Positions 44,855 to 54,862 are shown, numbered from the stretch's first letter. The stretch: 64,000 nt of DNA from Advenella sp048381675 (GCF_048381675.1 NZ_JBLWIS010000003.1:248001-312000); one strand, 5' to 3'. Numbers and translations are program-made. Notes: a model not told the origin generated them from the letters alone.

Positions 44855-47215
44855 CTAGCGCTTGAGTTTGGCAAAGGCGGCTGCCATGGCATTGTTGGCA
44901 GGCGGTTTGCTGTCTGCCGCTTGTTGACGGTTCTGGCCACGAGGGCGATTGCCAGCCGCAGCACCGGCATTACTGCGGCTAACCGGCAGGCTCTCGTCAT
45001 TCAGTCGCATGGTCAGGGCAATCCGTTTGCGTTGCGCGTCTACTTCCTGAACCTTGACTTGTACCGTTTGTCCAACCCGCACTACATCACGTGGGTCTTT
45101 GACAAACTTGTCAGCCAGGGCTGAAATATGCACCAGGCCATCCTGATGCACGCCAATATCGACAAAAGCCCCAAAATTGGCCACGTTGGTAACAACCCCT
45201 TCCAGAATCATGCCGGGCAGCAGGTCATTAATGGTTTCAATACCTTCCTTGAAGGTAGCAGTCTTGAATTCGGGGCGTGGGTCACGGCCCGGTTTTTCAA
45301 GTTCGCTGAAAATATCCTTGACGGTTGGCAAACCGAAACGCTCATCGGTAAAATCGGCCGGTGAGACGCCCTTCAAGGCATCTTTTTTGCCGATGATGGA
45401 TTTGACATCAGCCTGGATTTTGTCCAGGATACGCGCGACTACCGGGTAGGCTTCAGGGTGCACTGAAGAAGCATCCAGCGGATTGTCACCATTGGGGACG
45501 CGCAGAAAGCCGGCGGCCTGTTCAAAAGCCTTGGCTCCAAAACGCGAAACATTCATCAAGGCGGTACGATTGGGGAAGGCGCCGTTTTGGTCACGCCATT
45601 CGACAATATTTTTGGCCAGGGTGGCATTGAGTCCCGATACCCGGGTAAGCAGGGGAGCAGAGGCCGTATTGACATCAACCCCCACCGCGTTCACGCAATC
45701 TTCAATCACGGCATCAAGCGAGCGGGCCAGTTCGCGTTGGTTCACATCGTGCTGGTATTGCCCAACCCCGATGGCCTTGGGTTCAATCTTGACCAGTTCA
45801 GCCAGGGGGTCTTGCAGGCGACGGGCAATCGAAACGGCACCGCGCAGGCTGACATCCAGCTCGGGAAATTCTTTGGCGGCCAGTTCAGAGGCCGAGTAAA
45901 CCGAGGCTCCGGCTTCGGATACCACGATTTTTTTGACATCGGGGTTGGGGAAAGCCTGCAGCATGTCGGCCACCAGCTTTTCGGTTTCGCGTGAAGCGGT
46001 TCCGTTGCCAATGGCAATTAACTGGATCTTGTGGCGGGCAATTAAAGCGGCCAGGGTACGGATGGAACCTTCGCGGTCGCGGCGTGGTTCAAACGGGTAG
46101 ATGGTGGCGGTATCCAACAGCTTTCCGGTTGGGTCGATGGCGGCTACCTTGACACCGGTACGAATGCCCGGGTCCAGCCCAAGCACCGATTTTGGTCCGG
46201 CCGGTGCGGCCAGCAGCAGGTCTTTCAGGTTGGCGGCAAACACCTTGATGGCTTCTTCTTCGGCCTGCTCACGCAACTTGCCAATCATTTCAGATTCAAA
46301 GGCGGTTAACAGTTTGACCCGCCATGTCCAGCGGGAAACTTCGGCCAGCCATTTGCCACGTGCACTGGCATCAATCGTGTAATCGGCATCCAGTTGCAGG
46401 AAGTCGCTGATGCGGACGACGCAAGGATGGGGTACCAGGGCATCCTGTTCTTCATTCAGGCCAATGCGCAAATCAAGCATGCCTTGTTGGCGTCCGCGCA
46501 ACAAAGCCAGAATTCGGTGTGAGGGCAGGGTTTTAACCGGCTCTTTGAAATCGAACCAGTCGCGGAAATTGTCACCCTCGCTCTCTTTACCTTCCACCAC
46601 CTTGGAGTAGAGCCAGCCCTGGTTCCACAAATGCTCGCGCATGTCGGCCAGCAAGTCGGCGTTTTCTGCAAATCGTTCTGCCAGAATGTCACGCGCGCCA
46701 TCAAGGGCGGCTTTGCCATCCTTGATATTTAATTCCGGGTTGAGGTATTGTTCGGCAAGTTCGGCAGGTACCGCATTTTTATTGGCCAGGATCTCATCGG
46801 CCAGGGGCTCAAGGCCAGCTTCGCGGGCAATCTGGGCACGGGTGCGGCGTTTGGGCTTGAAGGGGGCGTAAAGGTCTTCAAGGCGTTGCTTGGTATCGGC
46901 CGCAGCAATTGCCGCTTCCAGTTCCGGGGTCAATTTGCCCTGCTGGCCGATAGACTCGACAATCGCCAGGCGACGGGTTTCCAGTTCCCGTACATACAAA
47001 AGACGGACTTCAAGATTACGCAAAACGGTATCGTCAAGGCCACCGGTGACCTCTTTGCGGTAACGGGCGATAAAGGGAACCGTGGCGCCTTCATCAAGCA
47101 GTGAAACCGTAGCGGCAATTTGTGCCGGACGTACGTTCAGCTCCTGGGCCAGTAGCGTAATAATGCGTTGTTCATCAATGCCTGTGGCAGTTTCGGTACT
47201 TGGTGTTTCGGACAT
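44855..47215 (-). CDS. tex: Tex family RNA-binding protein
   Basis: Tex is a conserved nucleic-acid-binding protein related to eukaryotic Spt6 and needed for full expression of toxins in Bordetella. The 786 residues follow the family order: a helical N-terminal domain, a YqgF-like RNase-H fold (VLGLDPGIRTGVKVAAID near residue 343), and helix-hairpin-helix motifs (NTASAPLLTRVSGLNATLAKNI, summarised). An S1 domain follows (GMILEGVVTNVANFGAFVDIGV near residue 655). The tail is rich in Gly, Ala, Asn and Arg. It stands alone, with 216 bp before the divergent helicase gene. Confidence 0.97.
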   Translation of the reverse strand: MSETPSTETATGIDEQRIITLLAQELNVRPAQIAATVSLLDEGATVPFIARYRKEVTGGLDDTVLRNLEVRLLYVRELETRRLAIVESIGQQGKLTPELEAAIAAADTKQRLEDLYAPFKPKRRTRAQIAREAGLEPLADEILANKNAVPAELAEQYLNPELNIKDGKAALDGARDILAERFAENADLLADMREHLWNQGWLYSKVVEGKESEGDNFRDWFDFKEPVKTLPSHRILALLRGRQQGMLDLRIGLNEEQDALVPHPCVVRISDFLQLDADYTIDASARGKWLAEVSRWTWRVKLLTAFESEMIGKLREQAEEEAIKVFAANLKDLLLAAPAGPKSVLGLDPGIRTGVKVAAIDPTGKLLDTATIYPFEPRRDREGSIRTLAALIARHKIQLIAIGNGTASRETEKLVADMLQAFPNPDVKKIVVSEAGASVYSASELAAKEFPELDVSLRGAVSIARRLQDPLAELVKIEPKAIGVGQYQHDVNQRELARSLDAVIEDCVNAVGVDVNTASAPLLTRVSGLNATLAKNIVEWRDQNGAFPNRTALMNVSRFGAKAFEQAAGFLRVPNGDNPLDASSVHPEAYPVVARILDKIQADVKSIIGKKDALKGVSPADFTDERFGLPTVKDIFSELEKPGRDPRPEFKTATFKEGIETINDLLPGMILEGVVTNVANFGAFVDIGVHQDGLVHISALADKFVKDPRDVVRVGQTVQVKVQEVDAQRKRIALTMRLNDESLPVSRSNAGAAAGNRPRGQNRQQAADSKPPANNAMAAAFAKLKR

Positions 47216-47431
47216 GTCTGCTTAAAAAAGTTAAAAACGAACTGTAAATTGTGCCATAAGCAGCAGGCTTGTGGTGAGGGGGCTAGCCATATCGGTTAAT
47301 TTGTCTGGGTGATTGGCGGTTGGTGCCGGATTATTTCATCCTGTTCCTGCTGATAAGGGCCGCAGCTTCGCTACTATCATTAAAATAGCGTATGGGCGGA
47401 TTGCCTTCATTTTTAGTTGTTTGGAAAGCGT

Positions 47432-49474
47432 GTGCGAGTTCTTGATTTTGATATTTCCGATTGGTTCCTGCAAGAGGGGCCTTTTGCCGGTGCCATTCCG
47501 GGTTACAAGGTGCGTGATGCACAAATTCAGCTTGCGCAGGCTATTGATGACACCATACAGTCCAAATCGGTGTTGGTGGCTGAAGCCGGCACCGGTACCG
47601 GCAAAACCTGGGCTTATCTGGTGCCGGCGTTTTTATCAGGGGGCAAGGTTATTGTTTCTACCGGGACCCGCACCCTGCAAGACCAGCTGTACACCAAAGA
47701 TGTGCCGCGCCTGAAAAAAGTCATGGCTGTGCCGGTGCATGTTGCCCTGCTCAAGGGACGCAGCAACTACGTCTGCCATTACCATTTAAGCCGGATGGAG
47801 CAGGACGACCGCTCCCTGCGTTCAAAAGAGGAGGTGGTGCAGCTTCGGTATATCCGCCAGTTTGCCGACCGCAGCCATACGGGTGATAAAACCGATTGCG
47901 CACAGGTTCCCGAAGATGCCGATATCTGGGGCCGGGCCACTTCCACCCGCGAGAACTGCCTGAACCAGGATTGTCCTTTCGTGAAAGACTGTTTCTTGCT
48001 GAAAGCAAGGCGCAATGCGCAGGAAGCCGATGTCGTGGTGATCAATCATGCATTGTTTTTTGCTGACCTGGTCTTAAAAGAAGAAGGCATTGCCGATTTG
48101 CTGCCTGCTGCTGATACGGTTATTTTTGATGAGGCGCACCAGTTGCCTGATGTGGCAACCCGCTTCATGGGTGATACCGTTTCCACTTCGCAAATCATGG
48201 ATTTCCTGAAAACCACCGAAGTGGCCTGCCTGGCCCAGGCGCGAGATTCGGCGCGTTGGAGCGAGGCGTGCAAGAAAGTTGAATATTACGTAAAAGATTT
48301 GCGCCTCGTGGCTGCCGGTATCGATAAAATGCCCGGTAAAAGGGCAGCCTATGAGCAAATTCCCGAGCCGGAAAAGTTCAATGAAACCCTTGCCAATATG
48401 GAAGAGGAACTGGACAAGCTGGTTCGCATGCTGGTAGCGGTACAAGAGCGGCATCCCGACTTGATGGCCGCTGCTAAGAGTGGTGCGGAACTCAGGGCTA
48501 AAATTTACCGATGGACCCATGCCGCCTTACCCGAGCTGGATGCTGAACCTGTCCAGGAAGATGAAGAAGCAGCCACTGCACCGCAAAAAAAACGCCAGCA
48601 GGAAGTTCTGGTGCGATGGGTGGAGTTTGGCCTGCATCACTTGCGACTGAATTCGGCCCCTTTGTCGGTACATACCTTTGCCCGCTATAAGAAACCCGAC
48701 CAGGCCTGGGTTTTTACTTCGGCCACACTTTCCGTATACAAAGACTTTTCCCATTTCACGCGTCAACTGGGTTTGTATAATGCCCGCACCGAGCGCTGGG
48801 AATCCCCCTTTAATTACAAAGACAAGGCATTGCTGTATGTGCCCAATCATTTGCCAGAAACCCAGTCCCCTGAATTTGCCCAGGCTTTTGTCGATACATT
48901 GCTGCCCCTGATCAAGGCCACGCCTGGCGGTGTACTGGTTTTATGCACCACCCTCAGGGCAGTGGATTATTTTGCCCATCTGCTGATCAAGGCTTTTGAC
49001 AAGGAAGATATTGACCGTCCTGTGATGCGCCAAGGGGAAAGCACCCGCGGGCAACTTATCCAGCGATTCAGGCAGCATGCCAATGCCGTGCTGGTTGGTA
49101 GTGCCAGTTTTTGGGAAGGCGTGGATTTTCCGGGTGATATCCTCACTTTGGTGGCCATTGACAAACTTCCTTTTGCGCCACCGGATGATCCGGTTCTGGA
49201 AGCCCGGATCAAGGCCTGTCGCCAGGAAGGCGGTAATCCTTTCTTTGAATATCAAATTCCCGGTGCTGCCATTGCCCTCAAACAGGGGGCCGGGCGCCTG
49301 ATCCGCACGGAAAGTGACTGGGGGGTATTAATGGTGGGAGACCGAAGGCTGGTTGAAAAGCCTTATGGAAAATTGCTTTGGCGGGGCTTGCCTTCTTTTA
49401 GCCGTACCCGCTATTTGGAAGAAGCGGTTGAGTTTTTTGCCAAGCCCGAACCACAGGCTGACGAGACTCAGTAA
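47432..49474 (+). CDS. DinG/YoaA-type ATP-dependent helicase
   Basis: An XPD-like superfamily 2 helicase of about 680 residues. Walker A is EAGTGTGKTWAYLVP near residue 50, followed by the STGTRTLQDQL motif. Cysteines in SNYVCHYHLS, DKTDCAQV and ENCLNQDCPFVKDC match the 4Fe-4S domain of this group. The Walker B box is DEAHQLPDVA. C-terminal motifs include GSASFWEGVDFPGD and QGAGRLIRTESDWG. I favour the GTG at 47432 (VRVLDFDISDWF) behind GGAAAG over a TTG five codons earlier. Length and lack of an exonuclease domain fit YoaA or short DinG, involved in repair of replication-blocking structures. Confidence 0.92.
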   Translation: MRVLDFDISDWFLQEGPFAGAIPGYKVRDAQIQLAQAIDDTIQSKSVLVAEAGTGTGKTWAYLVPAFLSGGKVIVSTGTRTLQDQLYTKDVPRLKKVMAVPVHVALLKGRSNYVCHYHLSRMEQDDRSLRSKEEVVQLRYIRQFADRSHTGDKTDCAQVPEDADIWGRATSTRENCLNQDCPFVKDCFLLKARRNAQEADVVVINHALFFADLVLKEEGIADLLPAADTVIFDEAHQLPDVATRFMGDTVSTSQIMDFLKTTEVACLAQARDSARWSEACKKVEYYVKDLRLVAAGIDKMPGKRAAYEQIPEPEKFNETLANMEEELDKLVRMLVAVQERHPDLMAAAKSGAELRAKIYRWTHAALPELDAEPVQEDEEAATAPQKKRQQEVLVRWVEFGLHHLRLNSAPLSVHTFARYKKPDQAWVFTSATLSVYKDFSHFTRQLGLYNARTERWESPFNYKDKALLYVPNHLPETQSPEFAQAFVDTLLPLIKATPGGVLVLCTTLRAVDYFAHLLIKAFDKEDIDRPVMRQGESTRGQLIQRFRQHANAVLVGSASFWEGVDFPGDILTLVAIDKLPFAPPDDPVLEARIKACRQEGGNPFFEYQIPGAAIALKQGAGRLIRTESDWGVLMVGDRRLVEKPYGKLLWRGLPSFSRTRYLEEAVEFFAKPEPQADETQ

Positions 49475-49531
49475 ACCTGAAAGGCCTCCTCTGGGGGTCG
49501 AGTATCAAACAGCTTACGCCTTCAAGTGATG

Positions 49532-49576
49532 AAAAACCCCGGCAAGCTGGCTCTTAAGCCGCTTTGCCGGGGTTTT
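49532..49576. terminator. Bidirectional terminator between the helicase gene and bamD
   Basis: AAAAACCCCGGCAA pairs with TTGCCGGGGTTTTT around a longer loop that contains the smaller GGCT/AGCC pairing; A and T runs flank it. Confidence 0.88.
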
Positions 49577-49612
49577 TTAAACCTGGTTAGGTTTTTGTGT
49601 AGCGTTGTGATT

Positions 49613-50440
49613 TTAGTTGTTAAACCATGAAGCGGGTTTGAACATGTCGGACCAGTGCTTGTCGCCATCAAGGCCTTGGGCAATATATTTGCTGTTGGGG
49701 AAGTTCTGGTCAAGAACGCGCTTGGCGTCGTTAGCCTGTTCATTCATGCCCAGCTTTTCATAAGACATCATCATGATGTACAGGGCGCGCTCGGCAGCCT
49801 GTACGCCCGAGAAGTCACGAATGACTGCCTGGCTGCGGTTGATGGCGGCTACATAGGCATCCCGTTTGTAGTAGTATTCGGCAATGTTAACTTCGTTTTC
49901 TGCAATCGTGCTAACCAGCCAGGTAAGGCGGGAACGCGCATCATGGGCATAACGGCTGTCGGGGAATCGGGTGACCAGTTCATTGAATGCCTGGTAGGAC
50001 TGGCGCAGGCCTTTAGGGTCACGTTCGCTGGGGTCCTGACCGGTATAGCTGCTTAGGAAGGCGCTTGGAGGTGTAAAGGTAACCAGGCCTTTAAGGTAAA
50101 GCATGTAATCGGTACCTGGGTGGTTGGGGTACAATGCCAGGAATCGGTTAATGGCTGCCGTTGCCTGTTCGGGTTCGTCATCTTTCCAGTAAACATAGGC
50201 CTGGTCAATAAGTGCCTGTTGGGCCTGGCTGCTATAAGGGAAGCGGGTTTCTACAGCTTTCAGGTTTTGGCTGGCACCTTTCCATTCAGAAGCACGGACG
50301 TTCTCACGGGCTTCCTGGTAAAGCTGGTCTGCTGTCCAACCTTGTGTTTTGTCTTCCTGGCTCTTGAACACACCACTGCACCCGGCAACGGCCACGGAAC
50401 ACAGCACCAATAATGAGTGACGAATAATACTTTTTTGCAT
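49613..50440 (-). CDS. bamD: Outer-membrane assembly lipoprotein BamD
   Basis: BamD is the essential lipoprotein of the BAM complex that inserts beta-barrel proteins into the outer membrane. The 275 residues open with a lipoprotein signal peptide whose lipobox ends AVAGC, giving lipidated Cys21. Tetratricopeptide-type repeats follow (YQEARENVRASEWKGASQNLKAVETRFPYS in summary, and later FNELVTRFPDSRYAHDAR). The DQAYVYWK and DYMLYLKGL segments are typical. It diverges from rluD, the arrangement seen in many proteobacteria. Confidence 0.96.
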   Translation of the reverse strand: MQKSIIRHSLLVLCSVAVAGCSGVFKSQEDKTQGWTADQLYQEARENVRASEWKGASQNLKAVETRFPYSSQAQQALIDQAYVYWKDDEPEQATAAINRFLALYPNHPGTDYMLYLKGLVTFTPPSAFLSSYTGQDPSERDPKGLRQSYQAFNELVTRFPDSRYAHDARSRLTWLVSTIAENEVNIAEYYYKRDAYVAAINRSQAVIRDFSGVQAAERALYIMMMSYEKLGMNEQANDAKRVLDQNFPNSKYIAQGLDGDKHWSDMFKPASWFNN

Positions 50441-50525
50441 AATTAGATGGGTTACAGTAAGTTAAAGGCCAAAACGGTTCACACAATGTTAGCATTGCGA
50501 CTCAACATTATATGATTATTAATCC

Positions 50526-51497
50526 ATGTCTGATACTACAATTTCCCAACAAGATGAATTTATTGACACAGAACCACGGATTTTCAGGGTTCCGGTTTCA
50601 GTAAAGGGTGATCGCCTTGATAAGATATTGGCGCAATTAATTCCCGAGCATTCAAGAAGCCGGTTGCAATCCTGGATAGAAACAGGGTGTGTAACGGTCA
50701 ATGAAAAACCGGGTAAAGTCAGGCAAATTGTGGGACCCAGCGATATTATTACCGTTTGGGAGCCGATTGCCGAAGAAAGCCTTGCGTTCACCCCAGAGCC
50801 CGTTGAATTTACGGTTTTGGGTGAAAGCAGCCAGTGGCTGGTGGTTGAAAAACCGGCGGGCCTGGTTACCCATCCGGGGGCCGGTAATTGGCACGGTACC
50901 CTGCTCAATGGCCTGCTGTACCGTTTTCCGGAATTGGCTCATGTGCCACGGGCGGGTATTGTTCATCGGCTAGATAAAGATACTTCCGGTCTTCTGGTGG
51001 TGGCCCGTACCGAACAGGCGCAGACGCATCTGGTCCGGCAATTGCAGGCCCGTACGGTGGGCCGCGAATATGTTGCCCTGGTAATGGGGCAGGCCAAGCC
51101 CCAGGGATTGATAGACGCCCCGATTGGCCGTGACCGGAAAGTGCCGGTCCGGATGTCTGTTGATCGTCCGGTTGCCCCCAAAGAGGCCCGTACCCATTAC
51201 ACTTTGCTGGCCTCGGGCAGGGTGCAGGACAAGGCGGTGTCAATGGTGCGTTGTAAACTGGAAACCGGGCGCACGCATCAGATCAGGGTGCATCTATCCA
51301 GTATCGGGCATCCGCTTCTGGGCGATGAATTGTATGGTGGCAAGCCCTTGGCGGGGGCGCAGCGCCAAATGCTGCATGCGCGTCGCCTCCAATTCATCGA
51401 TCCGGAAACCGAATCTCTTTGCGAGTTTGAGTCCGGACTGGCTGAAGACATGCAGCAGGTTATTGCAGCTATTCAATGGGAAGAAGCACTTCAATGA
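50526..51497 (+). CDS. rluD: 23S rRNA pseudouridine synthase RluD
   Basis: Converts uridines at 1911, 1915 and 1917 (E. coli numbering) of 23S rRNA helix 69. The 323 residues include an N-terminal S4-type RNA-binding domain (RLDKILAQLIPEHSRSRLQSWI, summarised) and the catalytic motif GIVHRLDKDTSGLLVVAR near residue 141, where the Asp is the nucleophile. The region CKLETGRTHQIRVHL follows. Its TGA overlaps the ATG of pgeF (ATGA), a conserved coupling. Confidence 0.96.
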   Translation: MSDTTISQQDEFIDTEPRIFRVPVSVKGDRLDKILAQLIPEHSRSRLQSWIETGCVTVNEKPGKVRQIVGPSDIITVWEPIAEESLAFTPEPVEFTVLGESSQWLVVEKPAGLVTHPGAGNWHGTLLNGLLYRFPELAHVPRAGIVHRLDKDTSGLLVVARTEQAQTHLVRQLQARTVGREYVALVMGQAKPQGLIDAPIGRDRKVPVRMSVDRPVAPKEARTHYTLLASGRVQDKAVSMVRCKLETGRTHQIRVHLSSIGHPLLGDELYGGKPLAGAQRQMLHARRLQFIDPETESLCEFESGLAEDMQQVIAAIQWEEALQ

Positions 51498-52294
51498 CGA
51501 TTACACAAACTGATAATGATAATCTCGGTGCAAGCTGGAAAAATCTCCATACCGTAACAGGCAAACCGTGGCCCGGCGTGCAGTATTTTTGTACTACCCG
51601 GCAGGGTGGCCAGAGCCTGCCCCCCTATGATTCCATGAATATGGGCTTGCATACGGGCGATGATCCGGTTGCCGTTGGGCAAAACCGGGCCAGGCTACAG
51701 CGCCTGTTGCCGGGACCAGTGGTATGGCTTGAACAGGTGCATGGTACTGATGTCCATGATGTCGACCAGGCTGGTGAAAATGCGTTCCCTGTTACGGCAG
51801 ATGCAGCGGTCACCACGCAAACCAACAAGGTGCTGGCCATCATGACGGCGGATTGCTTGCCGGTTGTCTTGGCTTCTGAGAACGGTGAGGTGATTGGGGC
51901 AGCGCATGCTGGCTGGCGAGGCTTGTTAAATGGCGTGCTTGAAAACACCCTGGGCAAGATGCGATGCAAAACCCGGGAGAGTAATTTTCGGGCATGGATT
52001 GGTCCAGCCATCGGATTTGAGGCTTTTGAGGTAGGGCAAGAAGTTTATGACGCTTTTATGAATAATGATGAAAATCAGGCGTTGTATTTTCGGTCACATC
52101 CCCATCATCCGGGAAAATGGCTGGCTGATTTATCGGCACTTGCAGTTTACCGCCTGCAAAAAAATGGCGTAAATGTTGTTGAGGAAAGCGAATTATGTAC
52201 ATTCATGAATCATGATCGTTTTTTTTCCTATCGCAGGCAAAACCGTACAGGCCGCATGGTAACTGTTGCGTGGAAGATAAAACTACCTGCATAA
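51494..52294 (+). CDS. pgeF: Peptidoglycan editing factor PgeF (YfiH, laccase-domain)
   Basis: A 266-residue protein starting at the ATG that overlaps the rluD stop. The Cu-oxidase_4 family motifs are visible: TTRQGGQSLPPYDSMNMGLHTGDD (summarised), TADCLPVVL, AAHAGWRGLLNGVLE with metal-binding His, and the C-terminal CTFMNHDRFFSYRR. E. coli YfiH removes wrongly placed L-Ser from peptidoglycan precursors; homologues have also been assigned purine-nucleoside phosphorylase activity. The rluD-pgeF pairing is conserved. Confidence 0.93.
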   Translation: MTITQTDNDNLGASWKNLHTVTGKPWPGVQYFCTTRQGGQSLPPYDSMNMGLHTGDDPVAVGQNRARLQRLLPGPVVWLEQVHGTDVHDVDQAGENAFPVTADAAVTTQTNKVLAIMTADCLPVVLASENGEVIGAAHAGWRGLLNGVLENTLGKMRCKTRESNFRAWIGPAIGFEAFEVGQEVYDAFMNNDENQALYFRSHPHHPGKWLADLSALAVYRLQKNGVNVVEESELCTFMNHDRFFSYRRQNRTGRMVTVAWKIKLPA

Positions 52295-52322
52295 GTCTTG
52301 GCCCGGACAAGCTTATCTTTTA

Positions 52323-52361
52323 CAAAGTTGAATAACTTTGAGTATTCCTTTATCGTAAAGG
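52323..52361. promoter_or_regulatory. Two adjacent inverted repeats upstream of phaC
   Basis: CAAAGTT-GAAT-AACTTTG at 52323-52340 and CCTTTA-TCG-TAAAGG at 52347-52361, both perfect, between pgeF and phaC. Neither is followed by a T run, so they look more like regulator sites than terminators. PhaR, encoded downstream, is one candidate. Confidence 0.4.
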
Positions 52362-52420
52362 TACTAGCGTATAAGCAAATGTTGTAACGCTTTTCGGGAT
52401 TACAAAAGGGGCAAAAAATA

Positions 52421-54055
52421 ATGAAGTATGACCAGTTTACGAAAACCATGCCGTGGATGATGCCAATGGTTAATCCGGAGCAAATCCGGCACTTGCAAAC
52501 AGAGTTCACTGAAAACTTCAGGCAACTTATGATGCAGGCCACCCAAGGAAATCTGCCCGCGATGAAAGACCGTCGTTTCAGCAGCGAGGCCTGGCAGCAT
52601 AATCCACAATTTTCTGCACTGGCCCATCTTTACCTGCTTTCAGCCCAAACCATGAATAAATGGGTTGATCAACTTGAAATCCCCGAGTCCAACCGGGAGC
52701 GCCTGAAATTTTCGGTAACCCAATGGCTGGATGCATTTGCTCCCTCCAATTTTTTTGCCCTTAACCCTGATGCCCTGAAAGCCTTTCAGGAAAGCCAGGG
52801 TGAGTCCTTGCAAAAAGGCATGGCCAACCTGATGCATGACATGCAAAAAGGACGCATTTCCCAAACCGACGAAACGGTTTTTGAAGTGGGCCGTAACCTG
52901 GCGATTACCGAAGGTTCAGTGGTATTTGAAAACCCGTACTTTCAGCTTATCCAATACAAACCACAAACTCCTACGGTGCATGAAAAACCATTGTTAATGG
53001 TGCCGCCCTGCATCAATAAATATTACATTCTCGACTTGCAGCCCGAAAATTCCCTGGTGGCATACACGGTTGCCCAGGGCCATAGTGTTTTCCTGGTATC
53101 CTGGCGCAACCCTCTGCCTGAGGATGACGATGGCATTCAGCAGGCCACTTGGGAGGATTACATTGAAAATGGCGTGTTAAAGGCCATTTCGGTGGTGGCC
53201 GAAATTTCAGGGCAGGACAAAATTAACGCGCTGGGTTTTTGCGTTGGCGGAACAATGCTGGCATGTGCCTTGGCCGTGGCCCGCAAAAGGGGCCAGGATC
53301 CGGTGGCAGCATTAACCCTATTAACCACGTTCCTGGATTTTGAAAATACCGGCATCATGGATGTGTTTGTCGATGAGGCGCATGCATCCATTCGTGAACA
53401 GCAATTGGGGCAGGGTGGTTTGCTTTCAGCGGCAGAGTTGGGTACCACCTTTTCATTTTTGCGTCCCAACGAACTGGTCTGGAATTATGTGGTCAACAAT
53501 TACCTGAAAGGGCAATCACCTACTGCATTTGATTTGCTGTACTGGAACTCAGATGGTACCAATCTGCCGGGGCCTTTCTTTACCTGGTATTTCCGTAATA
53601 CCTACCTGGAAAATAATCTTAAAAAGCCCAATTACCTCAGTATTTCAGGCACGCCCGTAGATTTGGGCCTATTGGACATGCCTGCCTATGTGTATGCCTC
53701 AAAAGAGGATCATATCGTGCCATGGGATTCTGCTTACGCTTCCATGCATATCCTTCAGGGCCCTAAACGGTTTGTATTGGGGGCATCCGGACATATTGCC
53801 GGGGTTATCAATCCGCCAGCTAAAAACAAGCGCAATTATTGGGTTTCGAATACGCAGGCAGAGCAGGGGTTTCCGGTTAGCAGCGAATGGTTTGACAACA
53901 CCACCCAGGTACAAGGCAGCTGGTGGCCAGATTGGTCTGAATGGCTGGCTTCGCATGCCGGTAAAAAAGTGCGGGCACGGAAAACGCCAGGCAATGGGAA
54001 TTACCCTGAGATAGAGGCTGCCCCCGGCAAGTATGTCAAAGTTAAGGCAGTATAG
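52421..54055 (+). CDS. phaC: Class I polyhydroxyalkanoate synthase
   Basis: Polymerises 3-hydroxyacyl-CoA into storage polyester on granules. The 544 residues contain the lipase-like box GFCVGG with the catalytic Cys274. The Asp appears in KEDHIVPWDSAY and the His in GASGHIAGVINPP. A conserved Trp region reads WWPDWSEWLASHAGKKV. It is shorter than the 589-residue Cupriavidus enzyme, mainly at the poorly conserved N-terminus. phaB and phaR follow; phaA is absent here and must lie elsewhere. Two inverted repeats lie upstream. Confidence 0.96.
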   Translation: MKYDQFTKTMPWMMPMVNPEQIRHLQTEFTENFRQLMMQATQGNLPAMKDRRFSSEAWQHNPQFSALAHLYLLSAQTMNKWVDQLEIPESNRERLKFSVTQWLDAFAPSNFFALNPDALKAFQESQGESLQKGMANLMHDMQKGRISQTDETVFEVGRNLAITEGSVVFENPYFQLIQYKPQTPTVHEKPLLMVPPCINKYYILDLQPENSLVAYTVAQGHSVFLVSWRNPLPEDDDGIQQATWEDYIENGVLKAISVVAEISGQDKINALGFCVGGTMLACALAVARKRGQDPVAALTLLTTFLDFENTGIMDVFVDEAHASIREQQLGQGGLLSAAELGTTFSFLRPNELVWNYVVNNYLKGQSPTAFDLLYWNSDGTNLPGPFFTWYFRNTYLENNLKKPNYLSISGTPVDLGLLDMPAYVYASKEDHIVPWDSAYASMHILQGPKRFVLGASGHIAGVINPPAKNKRNYWVSNTQAEQGFPVSSEWFDNTTQVQGSWWPDWSEWLASHAGKKVRARKTPGNGNYPEIEAAPGKYVKVKAV

Positions 54056-54097
54056 TATTAGTATTTGTAAATGAGTAAATAAATATCCGGAGATTTT

Positions 54098-54835
54098 ATG
54101 AGTCAGAAAATTGCATATGTAACAGGTGGTATGGGTGGTATAGGAACGTCTATTTGCCAGCGGTTGCACAAGGATGGTTTCAAGGTCATTGCCGGTTGCG
54201 GACCTAACCGTAATGCGCAAAAGTGGCTCGATGAGCAAGCTGCCCTTGGGTATAAGTTTTATGCTTCGGCAGGTAACGTTGCCGATTGGGACTCTACCGT
54301 TGCCGCCTTTGACAAAGTGAAAAAAGAGCATGGTCCCGTTGATGTGCTGGTGAATAACGCCGGCATTACCCGTGATGGCGTTTTTCGTAAAATGAGCCTT
54401 GAAGACTGGAAAATGGTGATGGACACCAACCTTAACAGCCTGTTCAACGTTACCAAACAGGTAATCGAGCACATGTATGAAAAACGTTGGGGCCGTATTA
54501 TCAATATCAGTTCTGTTAACGGTCAAAAAGGCCAGTTCGGCCAAACCAACTATTCTACGGCCAAGGCGGGTATTCATGGTTTTACCATGGCACTTGCCCA
54601 GGAAGTGGCCAGCCGTGGTGTGACGGTAAATACCGTTTCTCCTGGTTATATTGGCACGGAAATGGTTCAGGCCATTCGCCCTGAAGTCCTGGAACAAATT
54701 GTGGGTACCATTCCCGTTCGCCGTTTGGGCACGCCTGAAGAAATCGCCTCAATGGTGGCATGGCTGGCTTCCGAAGATGCCGGTTTTAGCACAGGTGCGG
54801 ATTTCTCGGTAAATGGTGGCTTGCATATGGGGTAA
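54098..54835 (+). CDS. phaB: Acetoacetyl-CoA reductase
   Basis: An NADPH-dependent short-chain dehydrogenase that makes (R)-3-hydroxybutyryl-CoA for PhaC. The 245 residues start with the dinucleotide loop TGGMGGIGTSICQRL, contain NNAGITRD, and carry the catalytic Ser (NISSVNGQKGQFGQ) and Tyr-x3-Lys (YSTAKAG). The end reads GADFSVNGGLHMG, typical of PhaB rather than FabG. The start follows CCGGAG and lies 42 bp past phaC. Confidence 0.95.
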   Translation: MSQKIAYVTGGMGGIGTSICQRLHKDGFKVIAGCGPNRNAQKWLDEQAALGYKFYASAGNVADWDSTVAAFDKVKKEHGPVDVLVNNAGITRDGVFRKMSLEDWKMVMDTNLNSLFNVTKQVIEHMYEKRWGRIINISSVNGQKGQFGQTNYSTAKAGIHGFTMALAQEVASRGVTVNTVSPGYIGTEMVQAIRPEVLEQIVGTIPVRRLGTPEEIASMVAWLASEDAGFSTGADFSVNGGLHMG

Positions 54836-54842
54836 TTCCTTG

Positions 54843-54862
54843 CCCCACCTTTACGGGTGGGG
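54843..54862 (+). terminator. Hairpin between phaB and phaR
   Basis: CCCCACC pairs with GGTGGGG; the trailing sequence is a poor T tract, so it may only reduce read-through into phaR. Confidence 0.5.
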
